NCBI RefSeq assembly: GCF_001552615.1
Contig: NZ_BCRN01000001.1
Location: 248,001 to 312,000 of the forward strand
Length of the DNA stretch: 64,000 nucleotides
Direction: 5' to 3'
From: Millisia brevis NBRC 105863
Lineage (GTDB): Bacteria; Actinomycetota; Actinomycetes; Mycobacteriales; Mycobacteriaceae
Below, one piece after another: positions 33,138-42,701 of this stretch. Position 1 is the stretch's first letter. Each line of letters begins with the position of its first letter. The notes below the pieces were generated by a model. It saw nothing but the letters and a program-made list of their open reading frames with translations, did no database searches and had not been told where the DNA came from. A program made the position numbers and the translations under genes.

Positions 33138-35924
33138 TCAGAAGGTGGCCGATTGTGTCCCCGGCACAACGGGACTCGCGTCCGCGTGTTTGCGCGCCAC
33201 CGCGAGCGCGGCGAGCTCGACGCGCGTGCGCAGGTCGAGTTTGGTCAGGGCGTTCGAGACGTGGGTTTGTACCGTCCGCTGCGAGATGTAGAGACGCTGG
33301 GCGATCTCGGCGCCGTTGAGCCCGGAGGCGACCAACTCGGCGACGGTGACCTCGGTGCGGGTCAGACTGTTCCATCCGCTGCGCGGTCGTTCCCGCGCCG
33401 ACCGGGCGTCGAGCCGCAGGCCGAGGGCGCGCAACCGGGAGGTGACGCGAGCCGACAGCGTCGGGGCGTCCATCTGTGCGGTGAGCAGCAGCGCGTGTCG
33501 CGCGTATTCCCTGGCTGCGGCCTTGTCACCGGTGCCGGCCGCTGCGCAGGCGGCCTCCTCCCAGCCCTGAACCTCGACGATCGCGTCGCCCAGGTCGTGC
33601 GCCGCGCGGGCGCAGGCGACAGCGGCGGAGATCACGGCCGCGGTATCTCCCGTTGCGAGCGCACCGGCAAGGGCGATCGGCCCGACCCGCGCCGGCGGCA
33701 CCGGCTCGGGGATGTCGGCAAGCCCGGCCACGACGCGCTCCAGCAGCGCCCGATCGTCCGCCCGCTGCGCGATGCGCGCGCAATCGACGGCCAACGATGG
33801 CAGCCAGCCGTAGAGGCCCATCTCGACCGCGGCGGACCAACATCGCCCGGCGACCGCCACGGCCGGCCGCAGCTTGCGCTGCGCTTCCAGCAGCAACATC
33901 TGTGCCTGTTCGGGCACCGGCAGGCCGAATTGATTGGGCAATCCGGAAGCCGCGAAGGTATCCAACCGGGTGGCGGCCGCCGAGAATTCGCCACGCAGGA
34001 TATCGACCATCGCCCGCGCTCCCTGCGCCAACGACGTCCAGCCCATCCCCGCGGCCGCCGCTCGTTCGAGACCGACGTCGAGCGAGGCGGCGGCGTCGTC
34101 GAGCCGGCCGCGGCCCAGAGCGATGCCGCCGCGAGTGAAGTCGTGATACGCGGTCATCCACGCGGCGCCACGATCGGTGCGCAACCGGATCGCATGGTCG
34201 AGCAGCGCATCGGCGGCGGCGGGCCCGTGCACGTAGTGCTCGATGAACGGCGGCCAGAGATCCGCCGAGGTGCTCAGTTCCGGTGCGCTGTCCTGCCGTT
34301 CGGTCGCCCCCTCCCGCCGGGACGCCTCGAGGGTCAGTTCCAGACCACCCTCTCCGTCACCGGCGAGGAATCGACGCAACCCCTCGGTGACCAGGTCGGC
34401 GACCGTCCCCGGCGCCGGGTAGGTATGGGGGGTCGTCGGTACCGGTCCCGCTCCACCGAGGATGCCGACGTACCGCTGGATGCCGACCAGGGCGGCGCGG
34501 GTGGTGGCATCGACCGGCATCCGCAGTGTCGCGGCCGTCAGCTCGAGCACGCGCGTGGATTTGCCCTGCGCGATCAGGGTGAACAGCAGGATGCGATAGA
34601 GCTGCGCGATCGTCGCCAGGTCCCCGGCCTTCGCGAGGCCCTGCTCGGCGACCTCGGCGGATCGATCGAACTGACCGGAACGCGCCAGCGCGGTGGCCAG
34701 GTCGAGTTCCAGGGTTCGGATCGGGGATTCGACGATCGACCGCTGATGTGCGGCCGCGTCGAGGAGGTCGACGGCCACCGCGGGTACGTGCGCCAACTCG
34801 TGGTGGGCGCGGGTGATCGCGCTGACCGCGGCGGCATTGTCCGAGCCGGCCGCCAGCACGTGGTGGGCCACCAGTTGGCGGTTGCCCGCGGCGTCGTGAT
34901 GTCGGGCGATCGCGGTGTGCAGCACGGACCGCAGGGCGGGGGCGAGTCCGTCGTAGGCGACATCGGCGTAGACGTCGTGGGTGAAGGTCATTGTGCCGCC
35001 GGAGGAAACGGCGACGACGCCGGCGTCGACGGTCGTCTGCGCGACGCCGACCAAAGCGGAGGCCGAGGTACCGTCCAATGCGGCGATCTCGTCGAGGGTC
35101 GCCGGGCCGCCCCAGACGGCGAGCGTGTGCACCAGCGCCCGCGATCGGTCGTCGAGGAGCGCGAGTTGCTCGCGGATCACCGCATGCAGGCTTGTCGATG
35201 GCTCCGCCTCGCCCACCGATGCGATCGTGACCCGGGCGCCGAGGCCATCGGCGTCGCCGTCCGCCCGAGTGGTCAACTCTCCGCGGGCCCGAAGATCGTC
35301 GAGCAGGGCGAGCGCGTGCATCGGGTTTCCGCCGGACCGCCTCAACCGATCGATCAGGCGCCCGTCGGGCCGGGCACCCACCACCTCGTCGACAAGTACC
35401 TCGAGGTCGGCGTCGTCCATGACGGGCAACTGCCATTCCCGCACCGACCGGCGGGCGATCAACCGGTTGAGCATCTCCCGGGTGGGCAGGTGTCTGCGGG
35501 CCAGCAGGATCACCAGGGGCAGGTCGTCGGTGGCCGCAGCGAGCGCCCCGAGAACTTCGAGGCTGCCGGAGTCGGCGTGGTGGACGTCATCGATCACCAA
35601 CAGTTGAGGCTCGCTCGCGCACAGGGAATCGACAGCGGCTTCCAGTTCGACGGCAAAGCCCGCGGGAATCGGCACGGGAATCGGGATATCGAGCAGGGTC
35701 GCGATCACCGCATAGGGCTGGCGCCACGACAACTCGTCCGCGGTCACCCGCCGCGTGGCGATATCGAGGTCGCCCACCAAACGATCGATGGTGTGCGTCT
35801 TTCCGCTGCCCGGCCCGGCGGTGATCACCAACGTGCGTGGACCGGCCCGATCGATGGCGAGCCGCAGGGCCGCCGCCAACTCCGCCGTTACTGCTCGTCG
35901 GCTACCCGAAACCGACGCGTGCAT
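33138..35924 (-). CDS. Large ATP-binding LuxR-family regulator (LAL)
   Basis: 928 residues. An N-terminal AAA-type ATPase has Walker A 'GPGSGKT' near 37-43 and Walker B 'LLVIDDVHHAD' near 110. A long helical TPR/MalT-like region follows (about 380-840), and a C-terminal LuxR helix-turn-helix ('LTRTEVTVAELVASGLNGAEIAQRLYISQRTVQTHVSNALTKLDL', about 865-910). LAL proteins sense a small ligand and activate secondary metabolism or catabolic genes. No obvious target operon is adjacent; the divergent gene encodes a small secreted protein. ATG 35924 was chosen; a TTG start at 35984 would add 20 residues. Confidence 0.88.
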   Translation of the reverse strand: MHASVSGSRRAVTAELAAALRLAIDRAGPRTLVITAGPGSGKTHTIDRLVGDLDIATRRVTADELSWRQPYAVIATLLDIPIPVPIPAGFAVELEAAVDSLCASEPQLLVIDDVHHADSGSLEVLGALAAATDDLPLVILLARRHLPTREMLNRLIARRSVREWQLPVMDDADLEVLVDEVVGARPDGRLIDRLRRSGGNPMHALALLDDLRARGELTTRADGDADGLGARVTIASVGEAEPSTSLHAVIREQLALLDDRSRALVHTLAVWGGPATLDEIAALDGTSASALVGVAQTTVDAGVVAVSSGGTMTFTHDVYADVAYDGLAPALRSVLHTAIARHHDAAGNRQLVAHHVLAAGSDNAAAVSAITRAHHELAHVPAVAVDLLDAAAHQRSIVESPIRTLELDLATALARSGQFDRSAEVAEQGLAKAGDLATIAQLYRILLFTLIAQGKSTRVLELTAATLRMPVDATTRAALVGIQRYVGILGGAGPVPTTPHTYPAPGTVADLVTEGLRRFLAGDGEGGLELTLEASRREGATERQDSAPELSTSADLWPPFIEHYVHGPAAADALLDHAIRLRTDRGAAWMTAYHDFTRGGIALGRGRLDDAAASLDVGLERAAAAGMGWTSLAQGARAMVDILRGEFSAAATRLDTFAASGLPNQFGLPVPEQAQMLLLEAQRKLRPAVAVAGRCWSAAVEMGLYGWLPSLAVDCARIAQRADDRALLERVVAGLADIPEPVPPARVGPIALAGALATGDTAAVISAAVACARAAHDLGDAIVEVQGWEEAACAAAGTGDKAAAREYARHALLLTAQMDAPTLSARVTSRLRALGLRLDARSARERPRSGWNSLTRTEVTVAELVASGLNGAEIAQRLYISQRTVQTHVSNALTKLDLRTRVELAALAVARKHADASPVVPGTQSATF

Positions 35925-36179
35925 GTCCGAAGAATAGGTGACGGCCGACTCCGTCGCACGGCCCACGGTGATCGTTGGCAGCAAATCCTACGTCTCGACA
36001 CGGATGTTCAGCCGTTCGCAAGCGACAAGAATAAGGGTGCAGCAGAAAATGATTCGCGAGACCAGGTTCGAAACTGTTCGAATCTGCCGATGATGGTGAT
36101 GGATTCGGGCGGTTTTCGGACCGTACGTCGGTTTCGTCTCGCGGACACCGTACGTCGCTTGGGAGAAACGGAGTCCCGG

Positions 36180-36488
36180 ATGAACAAGACGATGATGCGC
36201 GCCGCGTCGATCGTCGCCCTGACCGTCGCCGGCGTCCTGGGTACCGCGGGCACCGCCGCCGCCGATCACGTCGACATCCCGAAGCCGAGCGGGCCGCCGT
36301 GGACCGCTTCGTCCGATGGTCTGACCTACTGCTTCGAGGGCTACTGCGACAACTGGGACAAGCTGTCGAACTACGTCTGCACCACCGCCGGGCCGACCGC
36401 ACCGATCTGCGAGACCCTCATGGTCGGCGTTCGCCTCCTTCCGCCGCTGCCCATCGGTAATCTTGTTCCGCACCACATCATTTCCTGA
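36180..36488 (+). CDS. Small secreted protein of unknown function
   Basis: 102 residues with a signal peptide (about 1-28, ending 'AGTAAADH'). The mature part has about 74 residues and four cysteines ('LTYCFEGYCDNW', 'YVCTTAGPTAPICETL'), suggesting two disulfide bonds outside the cell. No family recognised. A GGAG site precedes ATG 36180; ATG 36195 is an in-frame alternative. It faces the LAL regulator across a 255-bp divergent region and is followed by an imperfect hairpin with a TTTT run. Confidence 0.7.
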   Translation: MNKTMMRAASIVALTVAGVLGTAGTAAADHVDIPKPSGPPWTASSDGLTYCFEGYCDNWDKLSNYVCTTAGPTAPICETLMVGVRLLPPLPIGNLVPHHIIS

Positions 36489-36491
36489 TGC

Positions 36492-36536
36492 GTCGCGCCG
36501 ACCGGGTGCATCCCTCCCGGGCGGCGACACCATTTT
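36492..36536. terminator. Imperfect hairpin plus T-run after the small secreted gene
   Basis: GTCGCGCCGACCGGG and CCCGGGCGGCGAC can pair with small bulges, followed at 36533-36536 by TTTT. It is positioned just after the stop at 36488, so a terminator is likely. Confidence 0.5.
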
Positions 36537-36598
36537 CATCCGATGATGGATACCGTCACTCTCCGGGAGTGGCTGTGTCCGAGTGAGGTTCGAGAGCC

Positions 36599-37909
36599 AT
36601 GTTCGGTGCGTTCGCGGTGCGGTACAACGACCGCCGGTGGCGTCGCGCGGTCTGCGCGATGGCGGCGATATCCCTGCTGTGGGCCGGTTCGGTCACCGCG
36701 GCCCCTCCCGCGGCCTCCCAACCCTCCGCTCCGACCCTGCCGACGCCGTCGACCGACCCGTTCTACAGCTATGCCGAATCCCTCGAGGGTGTCGCCGCGG
36801 GAACGGTGCTGCGGACCCGCCCGGTGCCCTACGGCTACAACAACCTGACCGCACCGATTCGCAGCACCCAGGTGCTCTACCGGACCACCGATCAGCGAGG
36901 TCTGCCCACCACCACGGTGGCCACCGTCCTGCTGCCGCCGGCGGCCGGGCCGACGAAGCTGATCTCCTACCACATGGCCTACGACGCACTCGGTTCCGAA
37001 TGCGACCCGTCGTATACCCTCACCGGTACCGGCGGTCACAGCCAGACCGGCACCTTCGAACAGGCCGTGATCACCGGCTACCTCGCCGCCGGCTATACCG
37101 TCGTCGTCCCGAACTACGAGGGTGCAGGGCAGCAGTGGACGATCGGGCGGCAGTCGGGCTATGCCGCCCTCGACGGTATCCGTGCCGCCGAGGCCCTATT
37201 GGGGCTGCCCGCGTCGACGCCGGTGGGAATGGCCGGTTACTCGGGCGGATCGGTGCCCACGCAGTGGGGCGCGGAAGTCGCCCCCACCTACGCCCCGGAG
37301 CTGAACATCGTCGGTGCCGCGGCCGGCGGACTGCCCGTCCACCTGGCCCACAACCTGCCCTATGTCAGCGGGTCGCAGAGTTGGGCGGGCGTGATACCGG
37401 CCCTGATCGTCGCGTACCAGCGCGCCTACGGCCTCGACACCGCGGCGTTCCTGTCCCCCACCGGAGTCCGGATCACCTACGAGGTCGCCGGGTTGTGCAT
37501 CAACAACTTTGCCTCGAAGTTCCCCGGTCTGACCGACAGCGAGATGGTCGCCCCGCCGTATACCTCGCTGTTGGAGGTGCCGAGCGTCGTGGCGGCAATC
37601 AACGACAACATCATGGGCTCGACCGGCACACCGCGAGTACCGATGCTGCTGGCCGTCGGGGACGTCGACGGAATCGGTGACGGCGTCATGGTCACCGCCG
37701 ATGTCGAAGGGCTCGCGAGGGATTACTGCGATCGCGGTGTCCCGGTCACCTACGCGCAATTCGACCGACTGTCACACGCGGAGGCGTTCATTCCCTTCCA
37801 GGGGCAGACGTCCGCATTCTTCGCCGACCGCTTCGGCGCCGCACCGCCGACCGGCAACTGCGCGCTGGTGGGTCCCGGCAACAGCCTCGTGCCCTTCCCT
37901 ACCCCCTGA
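36599..37909 (+). CDS. Secreted LIP-family lipase
   Basis: 436 residues. A signal peptide (about 1-35, basic then hydrophobic) is followed by an alpha/beta-hydrolase of the secretory lipase (LIP) family. The nucleophile elbow is G-Y-S-G-G ('GMAGYSGGSVPTQWGAE', about 215-220). Other family marks are 'SYHMAYDALGSECDPSYTL', an 'VVPNYEGAGQQW' segment and a late 'VPVTYAQFDRLSHAEAF' that carries the catalytic His. It probably hydrolyses acyl esters outside the cell. It is followed 91 bp later by another alpha/beta-hydrolase gene. Confidence 0.88.
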   Translation: MFGAFAVRYNDRRWRRAVCAMAAISLLWAGSVTAAPPAASQPSAPTLPTPSTDPFYSYAESLEGVAAGTVLRTRPVPYGYNNLTAPIRSTQVLYRTTDQRGLPTTTVATVLLPPAAGPTKLISYHMAYDALGSECDPSYTLTGTGGHSQTGTFEQAVITGYLAAGYTVVVPNYEGAGQQWTIGRQSGYAALDGIRAAEALLGLPASTPVGMAGYSGGSVPTQWGAEVAPTYAPELNIVGAAAGGLPVHLAHNLPYVSGSQSWAGVIPALIVAYQRAYGLDTAAFLSPTGVRITYEVAGLCINNFASKFPGLTDSEMVAPPYTSLLEVPSVVAAINDNIMGSTGTPRVPMLLAVGDVDGIGDGVMVTADVEGLARDYCDRGVPVTYAQFDRLSHAEAFIPFQGQTSAFFADRFGAAPPTGNCALVGPGNSLVPFPTP

Positions 37910-38000
37910 TCCGACCCGCCGGAACCTTCTCGACCCGCGGCGTCCCCTCGCGGCCGGTTTCCCCACGGCCGATGCTCGTCACCACGAACGGAGTACCCCC

Positions 38001-39245
38001 ATGCCCGAATTACCGCTCTTCTCGCCACGCCCGCACCGCGCCTTCAGCGCCGGTTTCTATGCCGGCGCGGACTTCGACTACTCGGTGCGCGGCGTCCTCG
38101 GCGACGTGCCCTACGGCGGCGCCGACGTCGGGGAGGTCCTCGCGACGATCGACGGCGTCGCCAACGCCGATCACGAGCACTGGTTTCAGGCGTGGCACGA
38201 CACCGGCAGCCGACTGCGCGCCCTGGCCGATGCCGAGGCGGAAGCAGGCAACACCCTCTCCGCCTCGCAGGCCTACCTGCGGGCGGCGACCTACTTCGCC
38301 GTGGCCGTCAACTCGGTGAGCGGCCTGAAGTCCGACGAACTGCTGGTGCCGACGTTTCGGCTGCACCGCTCGAGTTGGGAGCGGTATATCGACACCACCG
38401 ATCGCATCGTCGAGCAGGTTGCCATCCCCTACGAGGGGGATACCTTGCCCGGCTACTTCTTCCGGCCCACCCCCGACTCCGCCGTGCGGCCGACACTGGT
38501 GATGGTCAACGGCAGCGACGGCGCGATCAGCGGGATGCTCGGCTCCGGTGGTGCCGCAGCGTTGGCCCGCGGCTACAACGTTCTGATCTTCGACGGTCCC
38601 GGTCAGCAGTCGATGCTCTTCGAACGCGGTGTCGGGTTTCGTCCCGACTGGGAAGCGGTGCTGACCCCCGTCGTCGATTGGGTGCTTCGACGCGACGACG
38701 TCGATGCCGATCGGTTGGCGCTCTACGGTCTCAGCCAGGGCGGTTTCTGGATCTCCCGGGCCCTCGCCCACGAGCATCGCTTCGCCGCGGCGATCGCCGA
38801 CCCGGGCGTGACCGATATCGCCGCCTCCTGGACGGCGAACATTCCGAGCAGCCTGGCGAAGCTCTTCCGGGCCGGCAAGAAGGAAGCCTTCGACCGGGAT
38901 ATGGGGTTGGGGATGAAGCTCTCCCCGGCCACCGCGCGCACCTGGCGTTTCCGGGCCCGCCCCTATCGGCAGGACAGCTACTTCGACACGCTCACCGAGG
39001 TGCACCGGTACACGCTGACCGACGATGACGCCGCCCGGATCACCACCCCGCTGTGGATCGCGGATCCGCAGGACGAGCAGTTCTGGCCGGGCCAGTCCAA
39101 GGACCTGGCGGACCGGGTCGGCGGGCCCGCCGAGTTGGTGGAGTTCACCGCCGCCGAGGGCGCGAACTTCCACTGCCAACCGCTGGCCCGACTGCTGACC
39201 GACCAGCGCATGTTCGGTTGGTTGGACGCCACCCTGCGCGGCTGA
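38001..39245 (+). CDS. Alpha/beta hydrolase, FrsA/DUF1100-like
   Basis: 414 residues. An N-terminal helical domain (about 1-130) precedes an alpha/beta-hydrolase core with the nucleophile elbow 'LYGLSQGGFW' (about 245), an acid in 'LWIADPQDEQFWPG' and a catalytic His in 'AAEGANFHCQPLAR'. The pattern resembles 2,6-dihydropseudooxynicotine hydrolase and FrsA-type proteins, which cut C-C or C-N bonds or esters. The protein lacks a signal peptide, so it is cytoplasmic, unlike the lipase upstream. GGAG precedes ATG 38001. The substrate is unknown. Confidence 0.85.
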   Translation: MPELPLFSPRPHRAFSAGFYAGADFDYSVRGVLGDVPYGGADVGEVLATIDGVANADHEHWFQAWHDTGSRLRALADAEAEAGNTLSASQAYLRAATYFAVAVNSVSGLKSDELLVPTFRLHRSSWERYIDTTDRIVEQVAIPYEGDTLPGYFFRPTPDSAVRPTLVMVNGSDGAISGMLGSGGAAALARGYNVLIFDGPGQQSMLFERGVGFRPDWEAVLTPVVDWVLRRDDVDADRLALYGLSQGGFWISRALAHEHRFAAAIADPGVTDIAASWTANIPSSLAKLFRAGKKEAFDRDMGLGMKLSPATARTWRFRARPYRQDSYFDTLTEVHRYTLTDDDAARITTPLWIADPQDEQFWPGQSKDLADRVGGPAELVEFTAAEGANFHCQPLARLLTDQRMFGWLDATLRG

Positions 39246-39324
39246 ACGGGTCGATATCGCCTGCCGAAGAACAGTTTTCAACTGATCGGGAGTTCGCGCT
39301 GCGTGATCTTCGGCGCGCCGGTGC

Positions 39325-40590
39325 CTATCCGAAGGCGTTGGTGATAGCCCGGGTCAGTTCGGTGATCGCCAACCAGGCAAAGGCGGCGGCGCACAGCACC
39401 AGCAGCGTGTTCGTCAGCCACCCGTTGCGCCATTCGCGCGGCACCCGATCGGTATTGAGCAACCACAGCAGGGTAACCGACAGGAACGGCATGAAGAACG
39501 ATCCGAGCACACCGTAGGCGAGGATCAGCCACACCGGTTGACCGAGGAACAACATGATCATCGGCGGGAACGTCAGCCACAGGATGTATCCGCGGTAGTA
39601 CAGGCCGCCGGCCCTGCGCTGCGGGGCATCCTTGGGCATCTTCCGCAGCGTTCCGATCGCATCCGCGAACATCAGGGAAACACCGTTCCACACCCCGATG
39701 AGCGAGGACATCGCCGCCGCCCAGAAGCCGACCAGGAAAACCGTTCCGGCCCAACCCCCGTAGCGATCCTGCAGGACCTCCGACAGATCGAGCAGTCCGC
39801 GGTCCCCGGTGGATACGGCGATCTGCGCGGAGTACAACAACTCGGCGCCGACGATCAGCGTCGCGGCTACGAAGACTCCGGTGACGATATAGGCCACCGC
39901 ATTGTCGATCCGCATCGACCTCATGAATGCGGGAGTGGTCCAGCCTTTTTCGGTGATCCAGTAGCCGTAGGCGGCCAGTGTGATCGTGCCGCCGACTCCG
40001 CCGGCCAAGGCGAGGACGTAGACCGTGCCGCCTTCGGGCACCCACGGCCGCAGGCCACGGCCGATCTCGAGCAGGTTGGGGACGGTCAGGATCGCCGCGC
40101 CGACCATCGTCACGAACATGACGCCGACGAAGAAGGCACAAATCTTCTCGAAGGCACCGTATTTGCCCATCCACACCAGGGCGAGTCCGATGATGCCGGA
40201 CATGATGCCCCAGGCGGCGACCGGCAGGAACGGAAAGAGCGAATGCAGCGGTAGTCCGGTGCCGGCCATCGCGGCGGCGCCGTAGACGAATCCCCAGATG
40301 ATGATGTAGGGAATGAAATAGATGTGGGTCCATCTCCCGAGGCTCGACCATCCCTCGAAGATCGACTTGCCGCTGGCGAGTGTGAAGCGCCCCGCCCCTT
40401 CCACCAAAACAACTTTCATGATGCAGCCGATGACCACGCACCAGAACAGCCCGTACGCGTACCGGCTGCCCGCGATGAGGGTGGCCACCAGATCGATCGC
40501 ACCGACACCGGTCGCGGCGACGATCAGGCCGGGGCCGATGATCGACCATCGGCCGGCCTGCGGGGTATCCGATCGGGTTGTCTCGCTCAT
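39325..40590 (-). CDS. Nramp-family transporter lacking the canonical metal-site motif
   Basis: 421 residues, about 11 transmembrane helices. The protein aligns to Nramp from the start ('GPGLIVAATGVGAIDLVATLIAGSRYAYGLFW'), but the helix-1 motif D-P-G-N, whose Asp and Asn bind the metal, reads G-V-G-A. In helix 6 the M-P-H motif is missing ('LAAYGYWITEKGW'). Canonical Mn/Fe transport is therefore unlikely by this reading. It could carry another ion or a proton-coupled solute, as do other divergent Nramp clades. It is flanked by a convergent hydrolase gene and a TIGR04222 gene. No promoter motif was recognised. Confidence 0.85.
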   Translation of the reverse strand: MSETTRSDTPQAGRWSIIGPGLIVAATGVGAIDLVATLIAGSRYAYGLFWCVVIGCIMKVVLVEGAGRFTLASGKSIFEGWSSLGRWTHIYFIPYIIIWGFVYGAAAMAGTGLPLHSLFPFLPVAAWGIMSGIIGLALVWMGKYGAFEKICAFFVGVMFVTMVGAAILTVPNLLEIGRGLRPWVPEGGTVYVLALAGGVGGTITLAAYGYWITEKGWTTPAFMRSMRIDNAVAYIVTGVFVAATLIVGAELLYSAQIAVSTGDRGLLDLSEVLQDRYGGWAGTVFLVGFWAAAMSSLIGVWNGVSLMFADAIGTLRKMPKDAPQRRAGGLYYRGYILWLTFPPMIMLFLGQPVWLILAYGVLGSFFMPFLSVTLLWLLNTDRVPREWRNGWLTNTLLVLCAAAFAWLAITELTRAITNAFG

Positions 40591-40789
40591 CGCTGCCCCC
40601 GTTCTCGCACCTGCGGCGGGGTCGCCACGATGTGCGAACGCCTAGCAGCCTATTCCGGGACTCCAGTCGAATGTCAGCTTTCGGAATATCGTCCGGTTCG
40701 ATGACGTGAATACCCTAAAGGACGAAGAGAACCCGGCCAGGTGCCCGCCGCGTCCGGCCCGGGGGCGGGGCTGCTCATTGCCGGCCTAC

Positions 40790-41785
40790 TCACCCACCGC
40801 AGCCACCACCACCGCCGCAACCACCGCCACCGCCACCATCGCCCCCTCCGCCGCCGTCACCACCACCGCCGCCACCGCCACTGCCGCCGCAGCTCGCCGC
40901 GCCGCAGCTGTCCGAGTCGCCGTCCCACGACAGGTCGCCGCCCACCACGGCGCCACCGCCGTCGCCGGAAGGCGCTGCCACCACACGCAATTCGTTCTCC
41001 CAATCGATCATCTCCGGGTAGAGATCCGCCGCCGCCATCGCCCCGAACAAGGCGACTGCCATCGCCGCCGCGGAACTGCCGTATGCCGTCCAGGACGGCC
41101 GCCGGCTCGGCTGGAGGTATTCGTGGTCCCGGACGATGCGGTCGAGAGCGGCCCGCCCGACTCGCGTCAGCCGACTCGGGCCGTTGGTCACGGAGGAGAA
41201 GGCGCTGTAGGTGATGCCGAAGCAGGCCAGGATCAGTCCCATCACCACGAAGATCTCGAACCCGGTGGTGGGTCCCACCAGCACGATGGCCCGGGCGATC
41301 ACCACCAATGCGCCGTTGAGCACCAGCAGTAGGAAGACGCGCAGCGGTCCGGGTCGCGCCGACCGCAGATATCCTCGTTCGGCTAGGCCTTCCCGGTGGT
41401 GCGCAAGCGTCGGCGCCAACTCCCGGGCCACGTCCCTCGGGCGGATACCGGGCGAGCCGGCAACCGTCCGCAGGATCGCCCGGGAGACCTCGACCGGCAG
41501 GTCGAACAAGCCGGGACCGGTCCGATCGGCGGAGGTGACGCGAAACGACCGGCCGTCGGGGACGATCAGCCCGCCGCTGCGCAGGATCGCCAGGGCGACC
41601 ACGATCGCGCGGGCGTTCGAGCGCAGCAGGGCCACCTCGAACGGGCCGAGCAGCGGGCCGGTCACCCGATCCGGCTCACGGCCCCGCACCATCAGGCCCA
41701 CAGCGGGAACGACCACGGCGAACAGCAGGTAGACCACGCCGAGCAGGGCGATCCCGGGTGGATATGACGTACTCGATTCGTACAC
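40790..41785 (-). CDS. TIGR04222 membrane protein with Gly/Cys-rich tail
   Basis: 331 residues. About four transmembrane segments lie in the first 235 residues, and the last ~45 residues are almost only Gly with scattered Cys and Asp. That pattern ('CGGSGGGG...CGG') is typical of the TIGR04222 family of actinobacterial membrane proteins. Function is unknown. GTG 41785 has AAAGGTGG upstream. The corresponding DNA at 40790-40910 is a low-complexity CCACC/CCGCC stretch, prone to indels. Confidence 0.75.
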   Translation of the reverse strand: MYESSTSYPPGIALLGVVYLLFAVVVPAVGLMVRGREPDRVTGPLLGPFEVALLRSNARAIVVALAILRSGGLIVPDGRSFRVTSADRTGPGLFDLPVEVSRAILRTVAGSPGIRPRDVARELAPTLAHHREGLAERGYLRSARPGPLRVFLLLVLNGALVVIARAIVLVGPTTGFEIFVVMGLILACFGITYSAFSSVTNGPSRLTRVGRAALDRIVRDHEYLQPSRRPSWTAYGSSAAAMAVALFGAMAAADLYPEMIDWENELRVVAAPSGDGGGAVVGGDLSWDGDSDSCGAASCGGSGGGGGGGDGGGGGDGGGGGGCGGGGGCGG

Positions 41786-41867
41786 GGCAAACCACCTTTC
41801 GTAGGTTTGTCCGTATCAGAGCGCGGCGTGCTGACAATCCGCTGACCGCCCGCTTACCGCCGGGTTG

Positions 41868-42701
41868 CTACAGCGGCTCGAGCAACCGTCGGAAGAACTG
41901 GCGGGCGCGGTCGTGCTGTGGGTCGCCGATCACCTGCTCGGGCGGCCCCTTCTCGAGCACGACACCACCATCGGCGAAGACGACCTGGTTGGCCACCTGC
42001 CGAGCGAACCGGATCTCGTGGGTGACGATCACCATCGTCCACCCGGCGGTCGCGAGGTCCCGCAGCACCGCCAGCACCTCGCCCACCAGTTCCGGGTCGA
42101 GCGCCGAGGTCGGCTCGTCCAGCAGGATCAGCAGCGGTTCGAGCGCCAGCGCCCGCGCGATTCCCACGCGCTGCTGCTGCCCACCGGACAGCTGATACGG
42201 GTACTGGTCGGCCTTCTCGGACAGCCCGACGCTCTCGAGCAATTCCTTCGCCCGCACGATCGCCTGCTCGCGCGGCTTGTGCTGCCCGTAGACCGGGCCC
42301 TCGATGATGTTCTGCAGCACCGTCTTGTGTGGAAACAGGTTGTGCGACTGGAAGACCATGCCGCTCTGCGCGCGGTAGCGGCGCAGCGTGTCCTTGGGCA
42401 CGGGCTGCGAAAAATCCACGGTGACATCACCGATGGTGATCACCCCCGCATCCGGGAGGTCGAGGGCGTTGAGCGCCCGCAGGATCGTGGTCTTGCCGGA
42501 CCCCGAGGGCCCCAGCAGCGCGGTCACCGTGCCGGCGGGGACGGTGAAGTCGATCCCCTGCAGGACGTGGTTGTCGCCGAAGGACTTCGTCAGGTCGCGC
42601 ACGACCACCAGGTCGCCCTCGGTGACCGGGGGCGACTCGACCGGCGTCGGAACGTCGGGGATGTCGGAATCGGATCCGGTGCCGGGATTCTCGTCGGTCA
42701 T
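41868..42701 (-). CDS. Amino-acid ABC transporter ATPase (GlnQ/HisP-type)
   Basis: 277 residues with Walker A 'GPSGSGKTT' (about 64), signature 'LSGGQQQR' and Walker B 'LLILLDEPTSALDPEL', as in polar-amino-acid importers. The first 27 residues are an acidic disordered extension. The ATG overlaps the stop of the upstream fused binding protein-permease by four bases, so the three functional parts are on two genes. Substrate specificity is set by the binding domain and is not predictable here. Confidence 0.92.
   Translation of the reverse strand: MTDENPGTGSDSDIPDVPTPVESPPVTEGDLVVVRDLTKSFGDNHVLQGIDFTVPAGTVTALLGPSGSGKTTILRALNALDLPDAGVITIGDVTVDFSQPVPKDTLRRYRAQSGMVFQSHNLFPHKTVLQNIIEGPVYGQHKPREQAIVRAKELLESVGLSEKADQYPYQLSGGQQQRVGIARALALEPLLILLDEPTSALDPELVGEVLAVLRDLATAGWTMVIVTHEIRFARQVANQVVFADGGVVLEKGPPEQVIGDPQHDRARQFFRRLLEPL

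Noticed and set aside
32973-36488. A 1171-residue plus-strand open frame
   Set aside because: Most of it is the shadow of the LAL regulator on the minus strand, with arginine/glycine-rich, domain-free translation. Only the last 102 codons (from 36180) have a signal peptide and ribosome site.
40790-40910. Low-complexity CCACC/CCGCC repeats that resemble a short-repeat array
   Set aside because: They encode the Gly/Cys tail of the TIGR04222 protein. Spacing is irregular and no conserved spacer pattern exists, so this is not CRISPR.
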